Source: CAYWYR01 sp964462685
Lineage (GTDB): Bacteria; Bacteroidota; Ignavibacteria; Kapaibacteriales; UBA2268
Assembly (NCBI GenBank): GCA_964462685.1
Contig: CAYWYR010000013.1
Location: 1 to 64,000 of the forward strand
Direction of reading: 5' to 3'
Length of the DNA: 64,000 nucleotides
Within the stretch, counting starts at the first letter, position 1. Each line of letters begins with the position of its first letter. A model generated the notes under the pieces. It did not search any database and was not told where the DNA came from. It worked only from the letters and a program-made list of their open reading frames with translations. A program made the position numbers and the translations under genes. Positions 1 to 8,210 of this stretch are shown here, piece by piece.

Positions 1-328
<328 letters not shown>

Positions 329-438
329 AACAGATGTTTGTTTTCCTGCTAATTTATGTTTGTTCTGTGGTACGATTTTTTATCGTTTCGGCTGAAAGAT
401 CATGTTTTATTGCATGTTTCTTTCTGCTATCTGTTTTC

Positions 439-455
439 TATTTTCAAAGAACTCT
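439..455 (-). promoter_or_regulatory. boxA-like antitermination site in rRNA leader
   Basis: On the minus strand the leader reads AGTTCTTTGAAAATA, close to the boxA core (TGCTCTTTAAC in E. coli; TTCTTTGAAA is common in rRNA leaders of this group). It lies about 110 nt before the 16S 5' end, where Nus-factor antitermination sites are expected. Assignment rests on motif and position only. Confidence 0.5.
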
Positions 456-508
456 GTAGTTCATGTTAAGAATGTTTAGTTTTCTTAACCCGCCATATTT
501 GACGTCCT

Positions 509-540
509 CAAAATTAAGAAGTCTTTTCAAACTGTGCAAG
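509..540 (-). promoter_or_regulatory. rRNA promoter, proximal
   Basis: On the minus strand CTTGCAC is followed, 20 nt after the TTG, by TAATTTTG. This matches the Bacteroidota primary-sigma consensus TTTG-N19-21-TAnnTTTG (exact at the -7 box). An A/T-rich block lies directly upstream. It is the closest of three promoters to the 16S gene. Confidence 0.75.
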
Positions 541-621
541 CACTTTCTAAAATATTTTGAAATATTTTTTCTGAATGCCCGTCTCAACTTTGTTTTAATG
601 AACGCCCCTGCAAGAGGGACA

Positions 622-653
622 CAAAATTAAGAAGGTTTAGTTTAACCACCAAA
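622..653 (-). promoter_or_regulatory. rRNA promoter, middle
   Basis: On the minus strand TTTG, 20 nt, TAATTTTG: a full match to the TTTG-N20-TAnnTTTG pattern and the same spacing as the neighbouring promoters. A small CCCT...AGGG hairpin follows the -7 box near the expected start of transcription. Confidence 0.75.
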
Positions 654-740
654 TTTATTTTCGCTTTTAAACGATTTTTTTTTGGACTAAAATTTTAAGC
701 GATCAAAGAACTTTCTTTATTCCCGCATTGGGATAGACAA

Positions 741-772
741 CTAAATTAAGGAGGTTCAAGATACTGTGCAAG
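741..772 (-). promoter_or_regulatory. rRNA promoter, distal
   Basis: On the minus strand CTTGCAC is followed, 20 nt after the TTG, by TAATTTAG (one mismatch to TAnnTTTG). The CTTGCACAG box and its upstream A/T block are near copies of those of the proximal promoter, indicating duplication of the promoter unit. Confidence 0.65.
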
Positions 773-1000
773 TCTTTTGCAAAATATTTTTTCAAGAACC
801 GACTCTCAACTTATTTCAATGTGCTGTCCCGTTTTTGGGAGTGCGAAATTAGCTCTATTCATTCATTCTACCAAACATTATTTTCCACATTGATAAAAAT
901 GTGACTTCAAAATGTGAAAGATTATATGATAGTGTGCCGCACGTCCTTCTTATAACGCCTTTTCGCCATCTAGTGTTTCACTTTTGTTTTTTTTATTTTA

Positions 1001-1037
1001 GAAACAAAAAAGCCGAAGGTTTTTCTCCTCCGGCTTT
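1001..1037 (-). terminator. Rho-independent terminator after dps
   Basis: On the minus strand AAAGCCGGAGG pairs with CCTTCGGCTTT around a short A-rich loop, followed by a T-rich run. It lies about 40 nt after the dps stop codon. Confidence 0.85.
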
Positions 1038-1075
1038 GGTTTAGACTATATATCTATTTTCTACAATACATCTTG

Positions 1076-1570
1076 TTATTTAAGGAAGCTACTCAGCATC
1101 CAACTATGCTTCTGCATCTCGAATATATAGTGGTTTAGCATGTCAACTGTACCGTAGTCTCCCATTTCGTGAGCTATGTTCGCGGCTTTGGTTTGGCTCT
1201 TGAGTATTGTCTTGTAGTCGTCCAGTATCTGCATTACCATCTCATCAGCCGCTGGTATGCCCTTTGGTTCCTTTATGCTACTGGTATTAAGATACTCTTT
1301 AAGGGTTGATATAGGTGTATGCCCGAATGTTCTTATTCTTTCAGCTACTTCGTCTATCTCGGCAAAAGTCGTATCATATCTCTGTTCGAACTGCTCGTGC
1401 AAATCAAAAAAGTCGCCCCCGGTTACATTCCAGTGGAAATTACGAAGCTTTTGATAATGCACATGATAGTCAGCCAGTAATTGGTTTAGTGCTTTTACAA
1501 GGTCTTTTGTCTCATTTGGTTCAAAACCAAATCTTAATTCATTCTTCGGTTTATCGTTTTTCTTAGCCAT
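1076..1570 (-). CDS. dps: Dps-family ferritin-like DNA-binding protein
   Basis: Dps proteins form 12-subunit shells that oxidise Fe(II) with hydrogen peroxide, store iron and shield DNA in the cytoplasm. The 164-residue length is typical. Ferroxidase residues keep the family spacing: H46 in NFHWNVTG, H58, E62 (often Asp elsewhere), D73 and E77 in the DEVAERI motif. The short N-terminus is rich in Lys and Asn (AKKNDKPKN), as expected for the DNA-contact tail. It is a single gene with its own terminator downstream. Function is well supported; whether it binds DNA cannot be told from the sequence. Confidence 0.95.
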   Translation of the reverse strand: MAKKNDKPKNELRFGFEPNETKDLVKALNQLLADYHVHYQKLRNFHWNVTGGDFFDLHEQFEQRYDTTFAEIDEVAERIRTFGHTPISTLKEYLNTSSIKEPKGIPAADEMVMQILDDYKTILKSQTKAANIAHEMGDYGTVDMLNHYIFEMQKHSWMLSSFLK

Positions 1571-1651
1571 TTTATAGTGTTCTTATATGTTCAACATATT
1601 TGTACTAACGTTAGAGGCATGGTTATATTTAATAAACTCTAATTTCTGGGT

Positions 1652-2197
1652 TTATCTGTAATCGATAAGTTCGATGAGATAATCGTTCAACTCATCGATA
1701 TCATCCTCAGTACTTGAAGTTGATTCGAAAAACACGCTTTTATCATTTATTAAAAGTTCCACACTCCATTCATCGCTACCGAACATATCGAAAAAACGAT
1801 CTGTATATATCTTACTGCTGAAACGGACTCTGTAAGTATCGCCATCCCTTTCTAAGAAAAACCGCTCATCGGAGGGGAAAGAATAAGAAGTATTGTCAGA
1901 TATAAATCTCACACTATCGATCTCAGCTATTTTATAATCTGATTCTATAGTATAATTAGCCGTAGTCGAGTCCGCAATTTTTCCGGTTTGCCTGAAGGTG
2001 AAATCTATAATAAACTCTTCACCGCCATCGGATTCAAATATTAATGGCTTAATGAAGTACTGTGTTTGATCTTCCCCGGAATAGAATGACTGATAGGTAT
2101 CAGAACTTTGGCTACTGCCTCCGTTGCCGCTTGAACATGATGTGATAAATAAAGCATATACGAGTAAAACGCAGATATAGAGGTTAATTTTCTTCAA
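1652..2197 (-). CDS. Putative lipoprotein of unknown function
   Basis: I do not recognise the family. The 181-residue product starts with a short lipoprotein signal ending in the lipobox FITSC (acylated Cys at 21), followed by a Gly/Ser-rich linker. The rest is acidic and looks beta-rich, ending in a helix-like EDDIDELNDYLIELI segment. The start lies inside the end of the upstream lipoprotein gene (14-nt overlap), so the two are probably translationally coupled and co-expressed. The pair are probably envelope proteins facing the periplasm or the surface. Confidence 0.7.
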   Translation of the reverse strand: MKKINLYICVLLVYALFITSCSSGNGGSSQSSDTYQSFYSGEDQTQYFIKPLIFESDGGEEFIIDFTFRQTGKIADSTTANYTIESDYKIAEIDSVRFISDNTSYSFPSDERFFLERDGDTYRVRFSSKIYTDRFFDMFGSDEWSVELLINDKSVFFESTSSTEDDIDELNDYLIELIDYR

Positions 2198-2756
2198 TGA
2201 ATCTCTCCCTCAGATTAGAATAACCTAAAGTATCCGCAATGTCATCATGGGTAACAACAACTTGATAATCTGTTTTTGCGATATTGATTTTCATAGTCTC
2301 TATTATTGGGTACAGATTCTCCTCACCGTAGGCGCTGTATAGTATATAATCGGAGTTCTCTTCGGATAATACTTTTACTGTATCATATACAGGCATTACT
2401 TTTAACAATGATACTGTATCCATTATAGTATCAGTAGCAGGATTTACTTCGCTTCCCCCGATATTAAGGTTTATTGGTTTACCGAGATAAAGCCTGTATT
2501 TAGGGGAATCATAAACAGCCATTAAGGGAGCATCAATATAAATATGCTCCACCGCAGAGAAATATTCGTCCACGACCTTTTGGTCTCTCTCAATAAGAAT
2601 TTCACCATCCTGAACTGCAAAGGATACACCATTGACTAATTCAAATACCTGCAACTCGCTATCTTGGCTAGTCCCGTCTGTATTTTCATTATGGTTATCA
2701 GTACATGATGCTGTAAATATTGTAAAAAAGATGATGGCCGATAATATCTTTAACAT
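2184..2756 (-). CDS. Putative lipoprotein of unknown function
   Basis: 190 residues with signal peptide and lipobox TASC (Cys 18). The mature part starts with an Asn/Asp/Thr/Ser linker and then a hydrophilic domain with many Tyr and Asp residues; no known motif is recognised. It is the first gene of a two-gene unit with the overlapping lipoprotein gene downstream. It is separated from the broken TRL gene by a strong terminator, so it has its own promoter somewhere in the short gap 2757-2772 or reads through. Function unknown. Confidence 0.7.
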   Translation of the reverse strand: MLKILSAIIFFTIFTASCTDNHNENTDGTSQDSELQVFELVNGVSFAVQDGEILIERDQKVVDEYFSAVEHIYIDAPLMAVYDSPKYRLYLGKPINLNIGGSEVNPATDTIMDTVSLLKVMPVYDTVKVLSEENSDYILYSAYGEENLYPIIETMKINIAKTDYQVVVTHDDIADTLGYSNLRERFIEEN

Positions 2757-2772
2757 ATTCTTTGTTGGTTAC

Positions 2773-2809
2773 TAAAAAAAATGCGACCAGAACGGTTGTT
2801 CTGATCGCA
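2773..2809 (-). terminator. Rho-independent terminator
   Basis: On the minus strand TGCGATCAGAAC pairs with GTTCTGGTCGCA (one G-U pair) around a 4-nt loop, followed by a run of T. It ends the transcript of the broken TRL-family gene just upstream. Confidence 0.85.
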
Positions 2810-2832
2810 GTATTATTGATTGACTAGGGAAA

Positions 2833-3114
2833 TCACTCTCCAGTAACTATCGTCTCAAAACCCGTAAGAATTCCCAAAATATTGGTCTGCTTGATATCAA
2901 CAGTGGATATTTTTGTGATACCAGCATTTTTAGCTGCGGTTCTGATACTTGCGTCAGCATCAAAGAACAAAATATACAGGAATCCTGTAGCTTTCGCAGT
3001 ACCTACTTTAGAGCCTACAGTATTACTTGTGGCCGCAACCGGTAGAGTTAGGGAACATGATGCTTATATCCCTACGGATATTACAAGTGCTGCTAATACT
3101 TATAGCTTTTTCAT
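2833..3114 (-). pseudogene. TRL-family lipoprotein, two in-frame stops in the signal peptide
   Basis: The minus-strand frame from ATG 3114 to TGA 2833 reads as a 93-residue TRL-like lipoprotein: KKL, stop, VLAALVISVGI, stop, ASC lipobox (Cys 20), then the family signature TVGSKVGTAKATG, DADASIRTAAKNAGITKIS and a C-terminal TIVTGE. The mature part is intact and in one frame. Only codons 5 and 17, both in the signal peptide, are TAA. No alternative start restores a signal peptide. A terminator follows 24 nt after the stop. TRL proteins are small lipoproteins of unknown function. This copy is probably silent, or the stops are base errors. An ORF of 105 codons on the plus strand here is its shadow. 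Confidence 0.8.
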
Positions 3115-3208
3115 AATAGAGATTACCTCAATTGATTTGAACAAGAGTTACTTTTATAATTTAAACAAAGTCAATTATTTAGCAGTAAACTTTATCTAAA
3201 TTATTTTA

Positions 3209-4021
3209 CTAATTATTAACATGTACATCCATTTGAGGATATGGAATAGATATTCCTTCGGAATCGAAGGTTTTCTTTACAGTCTCCTGCATATCAAAAT
3301 GTAGTCCCCAGTAGTCCGCACTCTTTACCCAGGCGCGCCAAGTGAAGTTGACGCTGCTGTCGGCAAGCTCGGCAACCGAAATCTGGTTAGCCCTATCCTG
3401 TAGAACACGCGGGTCGTTTTTCATAAGCCTGTCCAAAATAGCCTTCGCTTTGTCGATATCGTCACCATAGCCAATACCAAAAGTCATATCGAGCCTACGT
3501 TCAGGTTCTTCACTGTAGTTTTTGATATTATTGTTGGCAAGTGGCCCATTCGGTATGTATATAACCTTATTATCAGGGGTTTTTAATTTAGTATTGAGAA
3601 TGTTAACCTCAACCACAGTACCTGATTCGCCTTGTGCGTCGATCCAATCACCCACGCTAAAAGGCTTGAGAATCATAATAAGGAAACCACCCGCAAAATT
3701 TGACAGCGAACCTTGTAGTGCCAGGCCAACTGCCAAGCCAGCAGCACCGAGTACAGCTACTAGAGCCGTGGTATTGATACCGAGGATACCTGCTACTATA
3801 ATAAATAGCATTATCGTTAGCGCTACTTTTGATACTTTTAATAAGAAGTGCTGTTTTGTGGAATCGAAACCCTGCTTAGACAGCTTTTTGTCTAACAGAT
3901 TTACGAGCCAGCCGATTATTATCCTACCTATAATAAGGACAAAGATAGCCCCTAAAAGATCAAAGGCAAAATCAGCTACTAGTGCGCCCCAGTATGTAAA
4001 GTCGATATCTGGCATAGCCAT
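3209..4021 (-). CDS. mscS: Small-conductance mechanosensitive channel MscS
   Basis: MscS is an inner-membrane heptamer that opens under membrane tension to release solutes after osmotic downshock. The 270-residue protein has TM1 (about 17-38), TM2 (about 62-82) and the pore helix TM3 with the hallmark AAGLAVGLALQGSLSN (about 93-108), then the beta domain (KPFSVGD, IPNGPLANN) and C-terminal alpha/beta domain ending in the family motif PYPQMDVHV. Length is close to E. coli MscS (286). It is monocistronic, with the repeat region upstream. Confidence 0.95.
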   Translation of the reverse strand: MAMPDIDFTYWGALVADFAFDLLGAIFVLIIGRIIIGWLVNLLDKKLSKQGFDSTKQHFLLKVSKVALTIMLFIIVAGILGINTTALVAVLGAAGLAVGLALQGSLSNFAGGFLIMILKPFSVGDWIDAQGESGTVVEVNILNTKLKTPDNKVIYIPNGPLANNNIKNYSEEPERRLDMTFGIGYGDDIDKAKAILDRLMKNDPRVLQDRANQISVAELADSSVNFTWRAWVKSADYWGLHFDMQETVKKTFDSEGISIPYPQMDVHVNN

Positions 4022-4158
4022 TCTCCGTATTTATTTTGAATTGATATATGATGGCAATATATACAATCGTTATAGAATGTTTTCTATGTATTTATCAACC
4101 TTCTGCAAATCTACCGTTGATTGTGTTTTGGAGAAAGATATACCCTCCCCCGGCAGTC

Positions 4159-4572
4159 CGAGTGCCGTAGGCTGAGGAATCCAGAAGATATTACACACTG
4201 AGCTTTGCACGGTACTTGTCTATATTTCGACAGGCTCAATATGACAAGTGAGTTTACCGCATCTAAGATTCTTCGGTCGCTATGCTCCCTCTGAATGACA
4301 AGAGATAGTAACAGTCATTCCGAGTGCCGTAGGCCGAGGAATCCAGAAGATATTACACACTGAGCATTGCACGGTAATTGTCTATATTTCGACAGGCTCA
4401 ATATGACAAGTGAGTTTACCGCATCTAAGATTCTTCGGTCGCTATGCTCCCTCTGAATGACAAGAGATAGTAACAGTCATTCCGAGTGCCGTAGGCCGAG
4501 GAATCCAGAAGATATTACACACTGAGCATTGCACGGTAATTGTCTATATTTCGACAGGCTCAATATGACAAG
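4159..4572. repeat. 162-bp tandem repeat, about 2.6 copies, with imperfect inverted-repeat ends
   Basis: Copies start at 4159, 4321 and 4483 (motif CGAGTGCCGTAGG) with an exact 162-bp period; the third is cut at about 4572. Copies 2 and 3 are virtually identical; copy 1 differs at a few bases. Inside each unit GTCATTCCGAG...GAGGAATCC is mirrored by GATTCTTCGG...CTCTGAATGAC, so the boundary between units forms an imperfect palindrome. A TCGACAGGCTCAATATGACA segment lies in the middle. Such sequences resemble dispersed non-coding palindromic repeats known in Bacteroidota genomes. No ORF is present. Confidence 0.9.
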
Positions 4573-4639
4573 TAGGTATGATATATTTTGCCGCTATGAT
4601 ACAAAATATTGATTGAGTAATAGGTGCATTGATAGATGG

Positions 4640-4672
4640 TTGAACAGTCTTTGAACAGTCTTTGAACAGATA
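4640..4672 (+). repeat. Three direct 11-bp repeats (TTGAACAGTCT) upstream of bamD
   Basis: TTGAACAGTCT occurs twice and TTGAACAGATA once, back to back with an 11-bp period, about 50 bp before the bamD start. Spacing of one helical turn puts the repeats on one face of DNA, as in a regulator-binding array, but slippage is an equally simple origin. Confidence 0.6.
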
Positions 4673-4718
4673 ACATTAACAATCGTATTAAGCCGTTGCA
4701 CTAAAACATGATCCTTTT

Positions 4719-5519
4719 ATGAAGAACAAAATACACCAGATATTTCTACTTTTATCCCTTGGCTTGATAATTGCATCCTGTTCGGAAAAGAAGAAACTTG
4801 GTTCATATACACCAGAAGAACTGATGGATATGGCCATTGAGGACTTTGAGAACGAAGATTATATCGAGGCAAAGGAAAAACTACAGACCATAGAGCTACA
4901 ATATCCATCGAGCCAGTATGCCGATGATGCTCAGTATTATATGGGTATGGTTCATTTTCAGAGAGACGATCATGTTCTTGCAACGTACGCTTTCAGTAGG
5001 TTGGAAAAATTCTACCCAGGTTCGGATTATAAAGCGAAAGCCGCATATATGGCAGCTGAAAGCCAGTATATGCTTTCGCCAAAACATTTCCGTGATCAGG
5101 ATTATACCCGAAAAGCTATAAAAAGCTTTCAGGATTTCCAGTATATCTATCCGGGGGAGGACAGCCTATATGGTTTGGCCACTAAGCGTATGTCCGAGCT
5201 ACGATCGCGACTTGCTTTGAAAGAACTTTCTGTTGCAGAGCAGTACGATATTCTTAACAGCCCCAAGTCCTCACTAATATACTATAACACAGTTTTGGAG
5301 GAGTACCCAGATACCGAATACTACGAACCGGCTTTTGTAGGTAAGATAAAGTCATTAATTAGGCTACGCCGATATGATGATGCACTTAGTCTTATATCAC
5401 TATACCAGCAGAAGTTTACCGTTCCAAGATTCGAGTCTGAGGTATCTGAACTTAAAAAAGAAGCTGATACCCGAAAACAGGAATACGAAAGCAACCAAGA
5501 AGACTCATCTGAAGGGTAA
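4719..5519 (+). CDS. bamD: Outer-membrane assembly lipoprotein BamD
   Basis: BamD is the essential lipoprotein of the BAM complex that inserts beta-barrel proteins into the outer membrane. The 266-residue product has a signal peptide with lipobox IIASC (Cys 21), then TPR-like repeats: EDYIEAKEKL with QYPSSQYADDAQYYMG, then VLATYAFSRLEKFYPGSDY and KAIKSFQDFQYIYPG, the typical BamD pattern, and a further repeat near residue 190-240. The C-terminal tail is charged and probably disordered. It is followed after 56 nt by a barrel protein gene, a fitting neighbour. Confidence 0.9.
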   Translation: MKNKIHQIFLLLSLGLIIASCSEKKKLGSYTPEELMDMAIEDFENEDYIEAKEKLQTIELQYPSSQYADDAQYYMGMVHFQRDDHVLATYAFSRLEKFYPGSDYKAKAAYMAAESQYMLSPKHFRDQDYTRKAIKSFQDFQYIYPGEDSLYGLATKRMSELRSRLALKELSVAEQYDILNSPKSSLIYYNTVLEEYPDTEYYEPAFVGKIKSLIRLRRYDDALSLISLYQQKFTVPRFESEVSELKKEADTRKQEYESNQEDSSEG

Positions 5520-5575
5520 TCATTACGGTCTGCAATATTCCTTGATCGGCCTTTAGCTTTACAATAAGGATTTGT

Positions 5576-6313
5576 ATGAGACCGAATACTAAACTCGTCA
5601 AAAGAATCTCATCTGCGTTACTCGCATCTACCGCTATTTTCTCTGTATCAGCGGTTGATGCTGAAGCAATAGAAACAGACAAATATTCAGTTGGGATATG
5701 GGTAGGTGCTAAAGCCGCCAGCAATATTCAGGTACTCCCAAGGGGCAGGCAGGCCGAACCTGCATTTAACTTCCTTCCGGATGTAGGGTTAAGAGGATAT
5801 CTTCCTGTATCGGACGAACATAATATCCATGTCGTTCCAGAAGTATATTTCAGTAATTACTTCTATACCACAAAAGATGCCAATACAGGACTTGCTTACA
5901 GAACAGAATTATCTTCAGTGATAGGTGGTCTTTCTCTTTTCATTGAAGGTTTTGAAATGGGTTTTGGTTACGGTACTGTTGTATCGGCGGGTACAGATGC
6001 TGGTGATGAATTATCCTCTGAGATATTTCAGGATATAGTCAACTTCACTTTCGGATACCGTTATAGTTTTTACTCTGATGAAAACGGTACGCTTTCTGCT
6101 TTTGCGAGAACCGAGATACTCCTTACTGAAGTATTCCAAAACTATCCTGATACTGATCCTTATACAGAATTTATTCTGCCTGATTTCCAGGTTGAGCTTC
6201 AAGAACAGCATAATCCTAGACTTGCAGCACTTACAATAGGCTTAGCATGGGACTTTAATGTAGCGTCTTTCATGGTAGAATCTCCTGAACCTCGCTCGAG
6301 AGCTAATAGATAA
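5576..6313 (+). CDS. Putative outer-membrane beta-barrel protein
   Basis: 245 residues. A cleavable signal peptide (basic start, hydrophobic stretch, VSAVDAEA) is followed by alternating strands rich in aromatic residues and Gly (YSVGIWVGAKA, LRGYLPV, VVPEVYFSNYFYTT, GFEMGFGYGT, FTFGYRYSFYS), which fits an eight- or ten-strand outer-membrane barrel. The last clear strand (LTIGLAWDFNVASF) lies before a short polar tail. No specific family is recognised. It lies just after bamD and may be co-transcribed. Confidence 0.7.
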   Translation: MRPNTKLVKRISSALLASTAIFSVSAVDAEAIETDKYSVGIWVGAKAASNIQVLPRGRQAEPAFNFLPDVGLRGYLPVSDEHNIHVVPEVYFSNYFYTTKDANTGLAYRTELSSVIGGLSLFIEGFEMGFGYGTVVSAGTDAGDELSSEIFQDIVNFTFGYRYSFYSDENGTLSAFARTEILLTEVFQNYPDTDPYTEFILPDFQVELQEQHNPRLAALTIGLAWDFNVASFMVESPEPRSRANR

Positions 6314-6347
6314 AAAAAAAGCCCGTAGGACTTAACCTATGGGCTTT
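6312..6347 (-). terminator. Terminator after rny (may also serve the plus-strand gene)
   Basis: AAAGCCC...GGGCTTT stem (6318-6347) with a 6-nt loop. On the minus strand it is followed by nine T residues, a classic terminator for rny. On the plus strand the stem is followed by a weaker T-containing stretch, so partial bidirectional use is possible. Confidence 0.85.
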
Positions 6348-6385
6348 GATTTCATTCCGTTGGAATACTTTTCAACTTTAGTATC

Positions 6386-7954
6386 TTACTTTGCAATCCC
6401 TACGCTGCGCCGTTCGCGGATTACGGTAACCTTTATCTGCCCTGGATATTCCATCTCATCCTCAATTCGCTTAGCTATCAGGCCTGCCATCTCGTCGGCC
6501 CGCATATCGTTAACCTTATCGGGTTCAACTATCACCCGAAGGTCACGGCCCGCTTGGATTGCGAAAACTTTGTGTACACCTTCCCAATCTTTACCGATCT
6601 CTTCCAGTTTCTCAAGTCTCTTCGTATAATTTTCGAGTGATTCCCTTCTGGCACCTGGTCGAGCACCGCTTATCGAATCGGCAGCCTGAACTATAACCGC
6701 TATCGGGTGGGTCATTTCTATATCTTCGTGGTGAGCCCCAATCGCGTTTAATACAATCGGATGCTCCCTGTATTTTTTAACAAGCTCCATACCCACAAGC
6801 GCGTGCGGCCCCTCCATTTCTTTAGGAGCGACTTTACCCACATCATGTAGTAACCCCGCACGCTTTGCCATTTTTACGTCAAGCCCAAGCTGGCCAGCCA
6901 TAATACCACATAGATGAGCTACTTCGATAGAGTGTCGCAGAAGGTTTTGGCCATAACTTGAGCGGTACTTCATACGCCCTACATGCTTCATCAAGTCTTT
7001 TTTCATACCATGCAAGTCTAGTTCCATAAGTGCTTGCTCGGCTAGTTGTGGAAGTTCCTCCATCAGCTCGCCTTCGGCTTTCTCTACCACTTCCTCTATC
7101 CTGGTTGGGTGGATTCGTCCGTCCTGCATGAGATTCTCTAAAGCTATACGTGCTACTTCGCGCCTGAAAGGATCAAAACCAGAAATGAGAACCGCTTCTG
7201 GCGTATCGTCAATAATCAGATCGACACCAGTGGCCGCCTCAAAAGCTCGGATATTCCTTCCTTCGCGTCCGATAATCCTACCTTTCATCTCATCTGATTC
7301 CAGACTAACTACCGAAACAGTAGATTCCATAGAATGATCAGAGGCCGTTCTCTGGATCGCAGCTACGATTATATTCTGTGCTTCTCTTTTTGCTTTGTCT
7401 CGGGCTTCTTCCCGCACGGTCGCAAGTAATTTAGAACCGTCTTTTCTTGCTTCCCGCTCCATCTCTTTTATAAGTCTGTCTTTAGCTTCATCTCTTGAAA
7501 GCCTGGATACTTCTTCCAGCTTTGATCTGAACTCTTCGGTTTTGCCCTGTAGAGTTTCCTCAATACTTTTTAACTCTTTATCTTTTTTCTGTAGATCAGT
7601 ATCGAACTTATGGAGGTTTTTCTCTTTGTTTAGAATAGTCTGTAGTTTCTTTTCTATACCTTGCTCTCGGGCTGATATCTCCTTATCCCTGACTTTAAGG
7701 TTAGCTTTGATTTCCTGGGTATCAGAAGTAAACTCCTCTTTCTTTTTTCTCCACTCCTCCTGAACTTCGAACAGTTTCTGTTTATTGATATTGGTAGCTT
7801 CTTTTTCAGCTTCTACCACAATTTCTTTAGCGCGTACTTCGGCATCTGCGAGTTTGGATTTACCAACTCTTGTAGCTAGGAAATATCCTATAGCTCCGAA
7901 CAGAATAAAGCCAACTGCACTTAGTATAAAGACCATTGATTGGTCCATTTGCAT
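6386..7954 (-). CDS. rny: Ribonuclease Y
   Basis: RNase Y is a membrane-anchored endoribonuclease that starts mRNA decay. The 522-residue protein has an N-terminal membrane helix (about 8-27), a long charged coiled coil (about 35-200), a KH RNA-binding domain with GRIIGREGRNIRAFE, and an HD domain with HSIEVAHLCG and the metal-binding LLHDVGK motif, ending in IKVTVIRERRSVGIAK as in the family. It is at the end of the pheT / coiled coil / zapA / RNA / rny block and has its own terminator. Confidence 0.96.
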   Translation of the reverse strand: MQMDQSMVFILSAVGFILFGAIGYFLATRVGKSKLADAEVRAKEIVVEAEKEATNINKQKLFEVQEEWRKKKEEFTSDTQEIKANLKVRDKEISAREQGIEKKLQTILNKEKNLHKFDTDLQKKDKELKSIEETLQGKTEEFRSKLEEVSRLSRDEAKDRLIKEMEREARKDGSKLLATVREEARDKAKREAQNIIVAAIQRTASDHSMESTVSVVSLESDEMKGRIIGREGRNIRAFEAATGVDLIIDDTPEAVLISGFDPFRREVARIALENLMQDGRIHPTRIEEVVEKAEGELMEELPQLAEQALMELDLHGMKKDLMKHVGRMKYRSSYGQNLLRHSIEVAHLCGIMAGQLGLDVKMAKRAGLLHDVGKVAPKEMEGPHALVGMELVKKYREHPIVLNAIGAHHEDIEMTHPIAVIVQAADSISGARPGARRESLENYTKRLEKLEEIGKDWEGVHKVFAIQAGRDLRVIVEPDKVNDMRADEMAGLIAKRIEDEMEYPGQIKVTVIRERRSVGIAK

Positions 7955-8049
7955 AGCCCTTTGTTATTAAAAATTAAAATACCTAATACCTTTTTCAGGT
8001 TATTAAGTTGATTATCAAGGGCAGAAATAAGGGGGGATCGATATAAAAA

Positions 8050-8205
8050 CAAAAAAGCCACACTATATTGGCATAGCTAGCATTTTCAGGCAAAGCCTGA
8101 AAAGCGTAACGTAAGGTAAGAATCCTCAAGTAAGACACAGTGGGTGAAACTCCTTCAGCCTTTGTAATCCACCGATCTACTAATCCTATCTTTAATATAG
8201 AAGTT
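8050..8205 (-). ncRNA. ssrS: Probable 6S RNA
   Basis: 6S RNA binds RNA polymerase and mimics an open promoter. On the minus strand the segment can fold into one long interrupted rod: the 5' CTATATT (8200-8194) pairs with AATATAG (8069-8063), GTGG pairs with CCAC nearer the apex, and TGAA-GGAG-TTTCA forms the tip. A side hairpin TTTCAGG-loop-CCTGAAA (8102-8084) sits on the 3' side of the central open region, as in known 6S RNAs. GCCA...TGGC followed by a T run ends it (about 8072-8045). Position between zapA and rny supports the call, since 6S genes commonly follow zapA. Ends are approximate and a covariance search is needed. Confidence 0.6.
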
Positions 8206-8210
8206 TCAAT

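Larger units (their letters stand above)
329..1000 (-). other. rRNA leader and promoter region
   Basis: This stretch has no supportable gene. Read on the minus strand it is the upstream region of the 16S gene. It holds three tandem promoters (separate entries), AT-rich blocks resembling UP elements directly upstream of two of them, a boxA-like site, and a perfect 8-bp stem in the leader (465-472 with 482-489). Two similar upstream blocks (about 530-590 and 762-815) share an AAGTTGAGA motif, an A/T tract and CTTGCACAG, so the promoter unit looks duplicated. Short GGGA/TCCC hairpins lie near 605-620, 720-733 and 825-840. Beyond about 850 I see nothing specific. Confidence 0.7.

Noticed and set aside
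2882..3199. Plus-strand 105-codon ORF
   Set aside because: It is the antisense of the TRL-family gene, whose protein motifs are clear on the minus strand.
4159..4572. CRISPR-like array
   Set aside because: The 162-bp units are contiguous tandem copies without spacers; no cas genes.
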